Source: Nocardioides mangrovi (GTDB lineage: Bacteria; Actinomycetota; Actinomycetes; Propionibacteriales; Nocardioidaceae). Taken from it: DNA of 64,000 nt. Position 1 is the first letter of the stretch. Every line of letters starts with the position of its first letter. The stretch is taken from NCBI RefSeq assembly GCF_020073815.1, contig NZ_JAIQZJ010000004.1, forward strand, positions 62,001 to 126,000. Reading direction: 5' to 3'. Of the stretch, positions 28,240 through 36,676 are shown piece after piece. The position numbers and the translations under genes were made by a program. The notes below the pieces were generated by a model. That model was given only the letters and a program-made list of their open reading frames with translations, did no database searches and was not told where the DNA came from.

Positions 28240-28910
28240 GCCACGACCACGACCACGACCACGGCCACGGCGGCCTCGAGCACCAGCAGGAGATCACCCG
28301 CGACCACTTCGAGCAGCCGTCGTGGGACGAGCGGTACGGCGGCGAGGGGCGCACCTGGAGCGGTCGGCCCAACGCGGTGCTCGTCGCCGAGGTCGCCGAG
28401 CTCCCGCCCGGCCGGGCCGTCGATCTCGGCTGCGGCGAGGGCGGCGACGCGATCTGGCTGGCCGAGCAGGGCTGGCAGGTGACGGCGATCGACTTCTCCG
28501 AGGCCGGGCTGCGCAAGGCCGCGGCCCACGCGCAGGAGCGCGGCGTCGCCGACCGGATCGAGTTCCGGCAGGCCGACCTGCGCACCTGGACGCCCGACGG
28601 GGAGCAGTGGGACCTGGTGACCTCGTGCTTCCTGCACCTCCTCGACGACGGCATGCTGCGCGCCACCGGCCAGATGGCCGACGCCGTCGCGCCCGGCGGC
28701 ACGCTGCTGGTCGCGGGCCACCACCCCGACGACGCCCACACCGGCCTGCGCTGGTCGATGCCGGGCGTGCTCTTCACCGCCGACGAGCTCGCGCCCGCCG
28801 TCGACCCCGAGCGGTTCACGGTCCGTGCCGAGACCCGGCCGCGCGACGAGACCCGCGACGAGCAGACCCACCACGTCGCCGACGCGCTGCTGGTTGCGGT
28901 CAGGAAGTGA
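28236..28910 (+). CDS. Class I SAM methyltransferase with His-rich N-terminus
   Basis: A 224-residue SAM-dependent methyltransferase. SAM motif I is AVDLGCGEGGDAIWLAEQGW (about residues 61-80), followed by VTAIDFSEAGLRKA and the motif IV-like WDLVTSCFLHLLDD. The N-terminus is a histidine/aspartate run (HDHDHDHGHGG, residues 3-13) that could bind metal. It is translationally coupled to the CPYC oxidoreductase by ATGA. It is similar in style to TehB/thiol-type small-molecule methyltransferases. A dithiol S-methyltransferase role is inferred from context only. Confidence 0.85.
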   Translation: MSHDHDHDHGHGGLEHQQEITRDHFEQPSWDERYGGEGRTWSGRPNAVLVAEVAELPPGRAVDLGCGEGGDAIWLAEQGWQVTAIDFSEAGLRKAAAHAQERGVADRIEFRQADLRTWTPDGEQWDLVTSCFLHLLDDGMLRATGQMADAVAPGGTLLVAGHHPDDAHTGLRWSMPGVLFTADELAPAVDPERFTVRAETRPRDETRDEQTHHVADALLVAVRK

Positions 28911-28923
28911 CCGCTTCCCGGCG

Positions 28924-28929
28924 TACCGT
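28924..28929 (+). promoter_or_regulatory. Leaderless -10 box of the WYL regulator gene
   Basis: TACCGT, 6 nt before the ATG at 28936. Confidence 0.5.
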
Positions 28930-28935
28930 CGGGAC

Positions 28936-29877
28936 ATGTCGACCAGTGCCCGGATGCTGCGGCTGCTCTCGCTGCTGCAGACCCACCGCTACTGGCCGGG
29001 CGCCGAGCTCTCGCAGCGGCTCGAGGTCAGTCCCCGCACGCTGCGCCGCGACATCGACCGGCTCCGGGAGCTCGGGTACGCCGTCGACGCCGTCCGCGGC
29101 GTGGCCGGCGGCTACCAGCTGCGCGCCGGCGGCGAGCTCCCGCCGCTGCTGCTCGAGGACGAGGAGGCGGTCGCCGTCGCGGTCGCGCTCCGGGCCGCGG
29201 CCTCCGGCGGCGAGGACACCTCCCTCCAGGCGCTGACCAAGGTGATCGCGCTGATGCCGCCGCGGCTGCGCCGGCAGATGGACGCGCTGCGCTCGCAGAC
29301 CGACGGCGTGCCGTGGGCCGGCGCGCCGAGCATCGACGCCGCGACGCTGACCACCCTCGCCCAGGCCTGCCGCGACGACGAGCCGGTCGCGTTCTCCTAC
29401 GTCGCCCGCGACGGCGGAGACACCCGGCGGCGGGTCGAGCCGCACCGGCTCGTCTCGGTCGGGCGGCGGTGGTACCTCGTCGCCTACGACCGCGACCGGC
29501 AGGACTGGCGGTCCTTCCGGGTCGACCGGGTGAGCGCCGTCGAGACCAGCGGCCAGCGCTTCCGGCCGCGCGAGCTCCCGGCCGACGACGCACCGGCCTT
29601 CGTGCAGGCCGGGATCCGCTCGATGGCCACCCGGTACGACGTACGCCTGCGTCTCGCGCTGCCGGCCGACGTGGCCGAGGCCGACCTCGGCCGCTGGGCG
29701 ACGGTGACGCCCGACGGCGAGGGCTGCCGGGTGCGGATGCTCACCGACACCCTCGACTGGCCGCTGATGGTGCTCGCCCGGCTCGACGTCGACTTCACGG
29801 TCGAGGCGCCCCCCGAGCTGGCGCGTCTCGTCGCCAGCGCGGGGGAGCGCTTCGGGAGGGCCGTTCCCGTTCGGTAG
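28936..29877 (+). CDS. WYL-domain transcriptional regulator (YafY type)
   Basis: A 313-residue regulator. Residues about 5-60 form an HTH_11/DeoR-like winged helix (RMLRLLSLLQTHRYWPGAEL then LEVSPRTLRRDIDRLRELGY). The WYL domain around 135-200 contains RRRVEPHRLVSVGRRWYLVAYD, and a WCX C-terminal extension follows. WYL domains bind nucleic acid or nucleotide ligands in several characterised actinobacterial and phage-defence regulators. Here the neighbours are a methyltransferase operon upstream and a convergent chemoreceptor, so the target is not obvious. Confidence 0.9.
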   Translation: MSTSARMLRLLSLLQTHRYWPGAELSQRLEVSPRTLRRDIDRLRELGYAVDAVRGVAGGYQLRAGGELPPLLLEDEEAVAVAVALRAAASGGEDTSLQALTKVIALMPPRLRRQMDALRSQTDGVPWAGAPSIDAATLTTLAQACRDDEPVAFSYVARDGGDTRRRVEPHRLVSVGRRWYLVAYDRDRQDWRSFRVDRVSAVETSGQRFRPRELPADDAPAFVQAGIRSMATRYDVRLRLALPADVAEADLGRWATVTPDGEGCRVRMLTDTLDWPLMVLARLDVDFTVEAPPELARLVASAGERFGRAVPVR

Positions 29878-29881
29878 CGGC

Positions 29882-31222
29882 TCAGCCCTCGTGCGACGCC
29901 AGCTGCGCGACCTCGTCGGTCACCTGCTGGGTCGTCTCGACCACGCCGCGGATCGCGCTGCGGGCCGAGTCGGCGGCGGTCAGCTGGGCCGATGCCGCCG
30001 ACGAGATGACGGTCTGCGCGGAGCTGACCTCGGCGAAGACCGCCTCGATCTGCTCGGCGTTGACCAGGACGTCGTGGGTGCCGGCGCGGACCTCCGCGAC
30101 CACGCCCTCGATGAGCTCGGTGGCCCGGGCGGTCTCGCCGGCGAGCTCCTTGACCTCGCCCGCGACGACCGCGAACCCGCGGCCTGCGTCACCGGCGCGC
30201 GCGGCCTCGATGGTCGCGTTGAGCGCCAGCAGGTTGGTCTGCTCGGCGATGCCGGTGATGGTGCGCGCGATCGCGGCGATCTGGTTGGCCGACTCCTCGA
30301 GCCGGCGCATCACCTGGCTGGACTCGTCGATCCGGGCGGTGGCCGCACTGACCGACGACGCGGCGCCGGTGGCAGCGGTGTCGATGTCGGTCGCGGCGGC
30401 GAGCAGGTCGGCCATCACCGTCTCCGACTCGCGTACGCCGGAGCGCAGGCTCTCGCCGGCGGCGTTGAGCCCCTGGAGGCGGGTCTCGAGCTGAGCGGTG
30501 CGGAGCTCGCGCGAGGCCAGCTCGGTGCGGGCGAGCTCGGCCACCTTGGCCTGCTCGGCCGCGAGCGCCTCCTGGGCCCGCAGCTGCTCGGCGGCGGTCT
30601 GCTCGGCGCGGGCCCGCTCGACGCGGCGGGCGTCGTCGGCCGCCTCGGTGTACTTCCACGACCAGGCCAGCGCCGCGCACTCACCCAGCAGCAGCGTGGC
30701 GTGCAGGAGCGCGAACCAGATGGGGTGCGCCTGGGCGCGCGGGTCGGAGAAGACCATGGTCGGCGCCGCGAGGCCCATCCCGACGTGGTGCACGGCGACG
30801 ATGCCGATCGCGAGGAGGAAGGGGATCCACGACTGGTAGAGCGCGACCAGTGCCACCGTCACGAAGAAGTGCAGGTGGAAGTCGGTCATCCCGCCCGAGA
30901 TGTGCACGAGGAGGCAGGAGCTCCCGATCAGGCCGGTGCTCACGGCCGCGGCGCGGACGGTCTGCGAGGTCGCGACCCGTCCGACGACGAGCAGGCCGAC
31001 GATCGCGGCGAGCGCCACGGGCGGCACCCAGCTGCAGTTGCACCCGCCCGGGCCGGACAGGCCGCCCTCCGGGTGCCACCAGAGGGCGAGCGCGCCCAGC
31101 AGGGGCAGGTGGAACAGGAGCACCAGGCTCAGGGCATCGTGGCGCGCGCGGAACTGTTCCTCCGAGAGTCGGGCACCGCGAGGCACCCAGGAACGTCCAG
31201 CGCCGTGGTCGGCAGACGTCAT
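29882..31222 (-). CDS. Methyl-accepting chemotaxis protein with His-rich membrane sensor
   Basis: A 446-residue chemoreceptor. The N-terminal about 190 residues contain five to six hydrophobic helices and no large periplasmic domain. They include [20 protein letters not shown] and, after it, [20 protein letters not shown], with four clustered membrane histidines. A coiled-coil linker rich in Ala/Glu (about 200-260) leads to the signalling domain with the hairpin tip [20 protein letters not shown], then [18 protein letters not shown]. There is no clear HAMP domain. It implies a chemotaxis/flagellar system elsewhere in the genome. The His-rich integral sensor may bind metal or haem, but this is inference. 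Confidence 0.88.
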   Translation of the reverse strand: MTSADHGAGRSWVPRGARLSEEQFRARHDALSLVLLFHLPLLGALALWWHPEGGLSGPGGCNCSWVPPVALAAIVGLLVVGRVATSQTVRAAAVSTGLIGSSCLLVHISGGMTDFHLHFFVTVALVALYQSWIPFLLAIGIVAVHHVGMGLAAPTMVFSDPRAQAHPIWFALLHATLLLGECAALAWSWKYTEAADDARRVERARAEQTAAEQLRAQEALAAEQAKVAELARTELASRELRTAQLETRLQGLNAAGESLRSGVRESETVMADLLAAATDIDTAATGAASSVSAATARIDESSQVMRRLEESANQIAAIARTITGIAEQTNLLALNATIEAARAGDAGRGFAVVAGEVKELAGETARATELIEGVVAEVRAGTHDVLVNAEQIEAVFAEVSSAQTVISSAASAQLTAADSARSAIRGVVETTQQVTDEVAQLASHEG

Positions 31223-31282
31223 GTCCTCCTGATCGGCAGCTGCCGCCTCGCCCTGAGGGGTGAGCTGGGACGAGGTCGGTGG

Positions 31283-32521
31283 TCAGGCGGCGGCGACGTA
31301 CCGCTGCCAGGCGGCCGGGCGCGGCACCGACCGGACGCTGCGCGAGAGGGTCGGGATCAGCGCGGTGGCGCCGCAGACCAGGCCGAGCACGACGATCGCC
31401 GTGGCCCCGCCGAGGCCGGCGAGCAGCGCGCCGGCCAGGAACGGCGCCAGCGGCATCGCCGACATCGACACGAACTGCGAGGTCGACTGCACCCGCCCCT
31501 GGAGCTCGACGGGCGTGACGGCGATCCGGTAGGAGCCGATGCCGGCGTTGCCGGCCGGGTTGAGGAAGAGTCCGACCGAGAGGGCCGCCGCGACGACGGC
31601 GGGGCTGTTCCACAGCGCCATCGGCACGACGAGGGGAAGGAAGCTCCAGGCGACGGCGATGGTCAGCCAGCCGGTGGGCAGCCGGTCGATGATGCGCGGG
31701 GCGGCGAGCGCGCCGAGGATGCCGCAGACGCCGGCGGCGGTCTCGACGAGGCCGATCTGGAAGGCGGGCACGCCGCCCTCGATCATCCGCAGCACCGCCG
31801 CGAAGAAGAGCGCGTTGACCGCCAGGTTGGTCAGCGCGGACCACGCGGTGAGGACCCGGAAGAGCGGGTGCCGGGCGATGTAGCCGATGCCCTCGGCCAG
31901 GTCGCGGCGCAGGTTCGTGCGGGCCGGGGCGGGCGGGGCCGACAGGTCGGTGCGGATCCGGCCGAGCAGTGCCCACGACACGGCGAAGGTCACCGCGTCG
32001 ACGGCGAACGGCAGCCAGCGCGCCACGGCGTAGAGGACGCCGCCGAGCGGTGCGCCGACCAGGGAGGCGACGTGCTGGCGCGCCTGGTTCTGGGACAGTG
32101 CGGTGGGCAGGTCGTCGGTCGCGACGACCGCGCGGACCGCGGAGATCTCGGCCGGCGCGAACACCCCCGCGGCGACGCCGGTCAGCAGCGCCACGACCAG
32201 CAGGTGCGGCACGGTGAGGGCGCCGGCGAGACCCGCGACCACGAGCGAGGCGTAGAGGAGGACGCCGGAGCCGCTGGCCACCCGCATCAGTCGGCGGCGG
32301 TGCACGCGGTCGGCGAGCACGCCGGCGGGGAGGAGGGCGCCGGCCATGCCGAGCAGGTAGACCGCCTCGGCGGCGGCCGCGGCCAGCGCGGAGCCGGTCA
32401 GCGCGAAGGTCACCAGCGGGAAGACGAAGGTGCTGATCCGGCTGCCCAGCTCGCTGACGGTCTGGCCGACCCACAGCACGGTGAAGTCGTGGTTGCGGAG
32501 GAGGTCGCCGTGGCTCGTCAT
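31283..32521 (-). CDS. MFS transporter, DHA3-like 12-TM exporter
   Basis: A 412-residue inner-membrane transporter of the NreB/EntS/MefA-like MFS group. The opening is NHDFTVLWVGQTVSELGSRI, followed by the motif A-like LPAGVLADRVHRRRLMR and a central loop with LRRDLAEGIGYIARHPLFRV (typical of DHA3 proteins). Twelve helices are plausible. The ATG at 32521 is immediately followed upstream by the 14-bp repeat array, and a TACATT box lies 6 nt from the start, so the mRNA is probably leaderless with the promoter inside the array. It is divergent from an ArsR-type regulator that should repress it. The substrate is unknown. Confidence 0.9.
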   Translation of the reverse strand: MTSHGDLLRNHDFTVLWVGQTVSELGSRISTFVFPLVTFALTGSALAAAAAEAVYLLGMAGALLPAGVLADRVHRRRLMRVASGSGVLLYASLVVAGLAGALTVPHLLVVALLTGVAAGVFAPAEISAVRAVVATDDLPTALSQNQARQHVASLVGAPLGGVLYAVARWLPFAVDAVTFAVSWALLGRIRTDLSAPPAPARTNLRRDLAEGIGYIARHPLFRVLTAWSALTNLAVNALFFAAVLRMIEGGVPAFQIGLVETAAGVCGILGALAAPRIIDRLPTGWLTIAVAWSFLPLVVPMALWNSPAVVAAALSVGLFLNPAGNAGIGSYRIAVTPVELQGRVQSTSQFVSMSAMPLAPFLAGALLAGLGGATAIVVLGLVCGATALIPTLSRSVRSVPRPAAWQRYVAAA

Positions 32522-32571
32522 ATCCGCAATGTATGTTGCGCAACTTCAATTGCGCAAGAGTTAGTGCGCAA
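32522..32571. promoter_or_regulatory. Four 14-bp-phased TTGCGCAA operator boxes
   Basis: ATCCGCAA (32522-32529), TTGCGCAA (32536-32543), TTGCGCAA (32550-32557) and GTGCGCAA (32564-32571), each starting exactly 14 bp after the last. The central two are perfect palindromes. The array overlaps the predicted -10 of the MFS gene and lies just upstream of that of the ArsR-type gene. Confidence 0.8.
32528..32533 (-). promoter_or_regulatory. Leaderless -10 box of the MFS gene, within the operator array
   Basis: TACATT on the minus strand, 6 nt before the ATG at 32521, located between the first and second boxes. Confidence 0.55.
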
Positions 32572-32591
32572 CTAGTGGTGCGGGTTTCGTC

Positions 32592-32597
32592 TAGGCT
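32592..32597 (+). promoter_or_regulatory. Leaderless -10 box of the ArsR-type gene
   Basis: TAGGCT, 6 nt before the ATG at 32604. Confidence 0.6.
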
Positions 32598-32603
32598 GGG
32601 CGC

Positions 32604-33170
32604 ATGGCGACGTACGACGACCCGCGGATCCTCCGCGCGGTCGCCCACCCCACCCGCAACCGGATCCTCAGCGAGCTGTTCGCGGCGGGGTCGCTCCGAG
32701 CGGCCGACATCGCCAAGGTCCTCGACATCCCGGCCAACCAGGCGAGCTTCCACCTGCGCCAGCTGGCCAAGTACGGCCTGGTCGAGGAGGCCCCCGACGA
32801 GGCGCGCGACAAGCGCGACCGCGTCTGGCGACTGGCCGACGCCGACGGCATCAGCTTCCGCACCCGCGACCTGCGCGAGCAGCCCGGCGGGGAGGCGGCG
32901 TACGCCGTCTTCCAGCGCAACGCCGTGGCCTGGGGTCACCACCTCGTCGACCGGGCGCTGGCCGCGGGGCCGGAGGACTCGAGCGTCCACAAGAGCGTCT
33001 CGGAGAACGCGCTCCGGCTGACCAAGGAGGAGGCGGAGCAGGTGATGAACGAGATGGGAGCGGTGATCGAACGCTGGCGCGCCCACACCCAGGGGACGGC
33101 CGACGACGACCGGATCACCTACTCGGTCTACCAGCTCATCCAGCCCTACCCGGACCGCGAGGACGCCTGA
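32604..33170 (+). CDS. ArsR-type winged-helix transcriptional regulator
   Basis: A 188-residue regulator. Residues about 8-75 are an ArsR/HTH_20 winged helix (RILRAVAHPTRNRILSELFA, SLRAADIAKVLDIPANQASF, HLRQLAKYGLVEE). The longer C-terminal half is helical and probably holds the effector or dimer interface (SENALRLTKEEAEQVMNEMG). No CxC metal-binding pair is present in the HTH, so it is unlikely to be a metal sensor. It is divergent from a DHA3 exporter across an array of TTGCGCAA palindromes that are the likely operators for both. Its stop overlaps the next start (TGATG). Confidence 0.9.
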   Translation: MATYDDPRILRAVAHPTRNRILSELFAAGSLRAADIAKVLDIPANQASFHLRQLAKYGLVEEAPDEARDKRDRVWRLADADGISFRTRDLREQPGGEAAYAVFQRNAVAWGHHLVDRALAAGPEDSSVHKSVSENALRLTKEEAEQVMNEMGAVIERWRAHTQGTADDDRITYSVYQLIQPYPDREDA

Positions 33171-33505
33171 TGCCCGCACGCCTCCGCATCGCCGACCCGG
33201 ACGCCGTGGCCGACGCCTTCGCCAGCGGCGACCTGCGGGTGCTGACCAAGCACTTCCTGGCCGTCCTCGAGCACCGCGCGCCCGGCCACTCGGTCGAGGT
33301 GCGGGTCCCGCCGTACGCCGCGGTGCAGGTGATCCCGGGCGTCCGGCACACCCGGGGCACCCCGCCGGCCGTCATCGAGACCGACGCCGCGACCTGGGTC
33401 GCGCTGGCCACCGGTGAGCTGTCCTGGGCCGACGCCGAGGCGGCCGGCCGGGTCCGCGCGAGCGGGGAGCGGGCCGACCTCTCGCCGTACCTGCCGCTCA
33501 CCTAG
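33170..33505 (+). CDS. Sterol carrier (SCP2-like) family protein
   Basis: A 111-residue protein of the actinobacterial sterol-carrier-like family related to SCP2 and the MDMPI C-terminal fold. The typical ending is ETDAATWVALATGELSWADA then EAAGRVRASGERADLSPYLP. The pattern TDxxTWxxLxxGxxxWxxA...GR(V/I)xASGxRADLS is diagnostic of the group. It may bind a hydrophobic ligand. Close relatives are often encoded near purF, and purF lies 8 kb downstream here. The start overlaps the ArsR-type stop (TGATG), so it is coupled to the regulator. Confidence 0.8.
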   Translation: MPARLRIADPDAVADAFASGDLRVLTKHFLAVLEHRAPGHSVEVRVPPYAAVQVIPGVRHTRGTPPAVIETDAATWVALATGELSWADAEAAGRVRASGERADLSPYLPLT

Positions 33506-33508
33506 GTT
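33503..33508 (+). promoter_or_regulatory. Leaderless -10 box of the dipeptidase gene
   Basis: TAGGTT, 6 nt before the ATG at 33515. Its first three bases are also the stop codon of the SCP2-like gene. Confidence 0.6.
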
Positions 33509-33514
33509 GGACCC

Positions 33515-34849
33515 ATGAGCAACGAGCTGCGCAGCAAGGTCCAGGCCGTCCTCCCGAGCGTGCGCAAGGACCTCGAGGACCTGGTCCGGATCCAGTCGGT
33601 CAGCGCCGACCCCGACCGCCTCTCCGAGGTGGAGCGGAGCGCGCAGCGCACCGCCGAGCTGTTCGCGGCCGAGGGTGTCGACGTCGAGATCGTGCGCGCG
33701 TACGACGGCGCCCCGCCGGCCGTCATCGGGGAGAAGAAGGGCCCCGAGGGCGCGCCGACCGTGCTGCTCTACGCCCACCACGACGTCCAGCCGGAGAACG
33801 ACCACGCCGACTGGGACTCCCCGCCGTGGGAGCCGACCGAGCGCGACGGCCGCCTCTACGGCCGCGGCGCGGCCGACGACAAGGCGGGGATCATGGCGCA
33901 CGTCGCCGCCCTGCGGATCTTCGGCGACGACCTCCCGGTGACGGTGCGGCTCTTCATCGAGGGCGAGGAGGAGGTCGGCTCCGACACCCTCGTGGAGCTG
34001 CTGGGGCAGCACCAGGAGCGGCTGGCAGCCGACGTCATCGTCATCGCCGACTCGGGCAACTGGGACATCGGCGTCCCCGCGCTCACCACCAGCCTGCGCG
34101 GCCTGGTCCGCGTCGACATCGAGGTGCGCACCCTCACCCACGCCGTGCACTCCGGCATGTGGGGCGGGCTCGTGCCCGACTCGCTGATGACGCTGGCCCG
34201 GGTGATCGCCAGCCTCCACGACGACGCCGGCGACGTCGCGGTCGAGGGGCTGCACCGCGGTCCGGCCGCGGACGTCGACTACCCGGAGGAGCGGCTGCGC
34301 GCCGAGTCCGGTGCGGCCCCCGGCATCGAGTGGATCGGCACCGGCTCGAGCGTCGAGCGGCTGTGGACCAAGCCGTCGCTGAGCATCACCGGGCTGGACG
34401 CGCCGAAGGTCGCCGGCGCCAGCAACACCCTGGTGCCCGCCGCCCGTGCGCGGATCTCGCTGCGGGTCGCGCCCGGCGACACCACCGAGAACGCGCTCGC
34501 CTGCCTGGTGCGTCACCTCGAGTCGCACGTGCCGTGGGGCGCGACGCTCACCCACACCGTGGTCGACACCGGCGAGGCCACCCAGATCGACGCCACCGGA
34601 CCGGCGTACGACGCGGCGCGGGCGGCGTTCACCGAGGCCTGGGACGGCACCGCCCCCGTCGACATGGGTGTGGGCGGGTCGATCCCCTTCATCGCGGAGT
34701 TCCTCGAGGCGTTCCCGCAGGCCAGCGTGCTGGTCACCGGCGTCGAGGACCCGGACACCCGGGCGCACGGCGCCAACGAGGGGCTGCACCTCGCTGAGTT
34801 CGAGCGGGTCGTGCTGGCCGAGGCGCTGCTGCTGCGCAACCTCGGCTGA
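33515..34849 (+). CDS. M20-family dipeptidase/metallopeptidase
   Basis: A 444-residue cytosolic zinc peptidase of the M20 family (DapE/carboxypeptidase G2/carnosinase-like). The metal and catalytic motifs are intact: LYAHHDVQPEN with the first His ligand and catalytic Asp, GRGAADDKAG with the bridging Asp, FIEGEEEVGS with the catalytic Glu, IADSG for the next ligand, and the C-terminal HGANEGLHL His. The lid/dimerisation domain lies between about 190 and 320. It is probably a dipeptidase, though exact specificity cannot be read. It ends 6 bp from the convergent histidine kinase. Confidence 0.92.
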   Translation: MSNELRSKVQAVLPSVRKDLEDLVRIQSVSADPDRLSEVERSAQRTAELFAAEGVDVEIVRAYDGAPPAVIGEKKGPEGAPTVLLYAHHDVQPENDHADWDSPPWEPTERDGRLYGRGAADDKAGIMAHVAALRIFGDDLPVTVRLFIEGEEEVGSDTLVELLGQHQERLAADVIVIADSGNWDIGVPALTTSLRGLVRVDIEVRTLTHAVHSGMWGGLVPDSLMTLARVIASLHDDAGDVAVEGLHRGPAADVDYPEERLRAESGAAPGIEWIGTGSSVERLWTKPSLSITGLDAPKVAGASNTLVPAARARISLRVAPGDTTENALACLVRHLESHVPWGATLTHTVVDTGEATQIDATGPAYDAARAAFTEAWDGTAPVDMGVGGSIPFIAEFLEAFPQASVLVTGVEDPDTRAHGANEGLHLAEFERVVLAEALLLRNLG

Positions 34850-34855
34850 TCCGGG

Positions 34856-36616
34856 TCAGCCGGCCGGCAGGCTGACCCGGAAGGTGCTGCCGCGGCCGAG
34901 GTCGGACTCGAGCTCGATCCGGCCGCCGTGCCGCTCGACGACGCGGCGCACGATCGCCAGCCCGAGCCCGGTGCCGTAGCGAGCGGCGGCCTCGGGGTCG
35001 GCCGATCGGAAGAACTCCTCGAAGACGCGCTCCTGGTCGGCGGCGGAGATCCCGATGCCGCTGTCGGTGCAGGTCAGCACGACCTCGCCGGCGAGGACCT
35101 CGAGCGAGACGGTCACCGTGCCGTGGTCGGGGGTGTACTTCACGGCGTTGCCGATCAGGTTGGTCGGCAGGTGCTCGAGCTCGTGGGCGACGCCGAGGAC
35201 GGTCGCGCCGCCCTCGGGCAGGTCGGCGGTCAGCGTGATCCCGCGCTGGGCGGCCGGGCCGGCGCTCAGCTCGACCGCGTCGGCGACGATCGGCGCGAGG
35301 TCGAGCGGGAGGACCTCGCCGATGTCGGCGTCGGTGGCGCGGTGCAGCACGAGCAGGTCCTCGACGACCCGGGTCAGCCGGACGGCGCCCCGTTGGATGG
35401 CGTCGACGGCCGTCCGGGAGCGGTCGCTGAGCTCGGGCGCCGCGCGGAGCAGCTCGGCGAAGCCGACGACGCTGGTCAACGGCGTACGCAGCTCGTGGGA
35501 GACGGTCGCGACCAGCCGGGTCTTGTAGTCCGCGAGCTCCTGGAGCTCCTCGACCAGGCGGTGCTCGCGCTCGAAGGTGCGGGCGTTGGCCAGGACGCGG
35601 CCCAGGTCGCGGCCGATGTCGATCGCCGCGGCGGTCTCGCCCTCGCTCCACTCCGCGCCGCCGAAGGCCCGGGTCACCGCCAGGACGCCGAGGGACTCCT
35701 CGCCCGCGCCGAGGGGCGCGACCAGGAGCGACTCCGCGCCGCCGCCGGTGCCGGCCAGGAAGCCGAGCACGGTGTCGACGTCGGCCTGGGACAGCGGCTC
35801 CGGCGGCCGGCGGTCGGGCGCGAAGACGCCGACGGTCTGGCGCTGCCACCCGGCCTCGCCGTAGCGGACGATGACGTCGATCATCTCGGGCGGCGGCTCG
35901 ACGGGGTTGTCGTCGACGACGGCCCGCGGGTCCTCGCCGAAGAGGTGGAACCACAGCGACTGACCACGGAAGCCCTCGACGATCGCGCTCCCGCAGTCGG
36001 CGAGCACCTCGTCGACCGACATCTTCCCGCTCGCCCGGCGGACGATGTCCGCGGCCGCGCTCGCGAGCCGGACCTGCTCGGCCATCCGCTCGCGCTCGAG
36101 GATGGCGGACACCGCGCGGCAGGCCTGGCGGACGTGCATGTCGACCTGGGTGCGCCGCTCGCCGACGGGCACCAGGCCGTCGCGGGGGAGCTCCATGCCG
36201 AGGACGCCGAGGAGCTGCTGCTGCTCGCCGTACACCGGCGCGACGAGGAGGTTCTCGGGGTGCCAGGCGCCGGGGTCGACGCCCTGGGGCCGGTCGGAGA
36301 TCCAGCCCCACTTGTCGACGTCGAGCACCATCCGTTCGTGCGGCACGAACTTCAGCGCACCCCAGTCGTCGGCGACCTCGAGCTGCTCGATCAGTGGGTC
36401 GACCGGGGCGAGGGTGTCCATCAGCGCCTCGCGTGCGTCGTCCGGGCCGACGACGCAGAGGACGTGGAGGTAGCCGTCGTCGCGGACGCCGCTGATGCCG
36501 ACCACGTCGAACCCGGTGGCCTCGCCGAGCGCCTCGATGATGGTCAGCAGGCTCGACCGCGCCTGGTCGTCGGAGCGGCGTGACCCGCGGACCGGGCGCT
36601 CGAACTCCTCCGACAT
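34856..36616 (-). CDS. GAF-domain sensor histidine kinase (paralogue A)
   Basis: A 586-residue soluble histidine kinase without transmembrane helices. Two GAF-like sensor modules (about 25-170 and 195-345) precede HisKA (phosphoacceptor His in ATVSHELRTPLTSVVGFAEL, about residue 373) and a HATPase_c domain with LIGNAVKYTPDHGTVTV, DSGIGIS and GTGLGLAIVRRVVERHGG. The architecture, order and many segments (WGWxxDxxP, ADDWGxLxFVPHER, REHxLVEELQxLxxYKxxLxATV) match the kinase at 39520-41328. TAGGAT lies 6 nt before the ATG. No response regulator is adjacent. It is divergent from a molybdenum hydroxylase. Confidence 0.9.
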   Translation of the reverse strand: MSEEFERPVRGSRRSDDQARSSLLTIIEALGEATGFDVVGISGVRDDGYLHVLCVVGPDDAREALMDTLAPVDPLIEQLEVADDWGALKFVPHERMVLDVDKWGWISDRPQGVDPGAWHPENLLVAPVYGEQQQLLGVLGMELPRDGLVPVGERRTQVDMHVRQACRAVSAILERERMAEQVRLASAAADIVRRASGKMSVDEVLADCGSAIVEGFRGQSLWFHLFGEDPRAVVDDNPVEPPPEMIDVIVRYGEAGWQRQTVGVFAPDRRPPEPLSQADVDTVLGFLAGTGGGAESLLVAPLGAGEESLGVLAVTRAFGGAEWSEGETAAAIDIGRDLGRVLANARTFEREHRLVEELQELADYKTRLVATVSHELRTPLTSVVGFAELLRAAPELSDRSRTAVDAIQRGAVRLTRVVEDLLVLHRATDADIGEVLPLDLAPIVADAVELSAGPAAQRGITLTADLPEGGATVLGVAHELEHLPTNLIGNAVKYTPDHGTVTVSLEVLAGEVVLTCTDSGIGISAADQERVFEEFFRSADPEAAARYGTGLGLAIVRRVVERHGGRIELESDLGRGSTFRVSLPAG

Positions 36617-36622
36617 GACGCG

Positions 36623-36628
36623 ATCCTA
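36623..36628 (-). promoter_or_regulatory. Leaderless -10 box of GAF kinase A
   Basis: TAGGAT on the minus strand, 6 nt before the ATG at 36616. Confidence 0.55.
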
Positions 36629-36676
36629 GGGTGAGCAACTTCGTGACCGCGGTCACTCTCCGTCGTTGGGGCTGGT

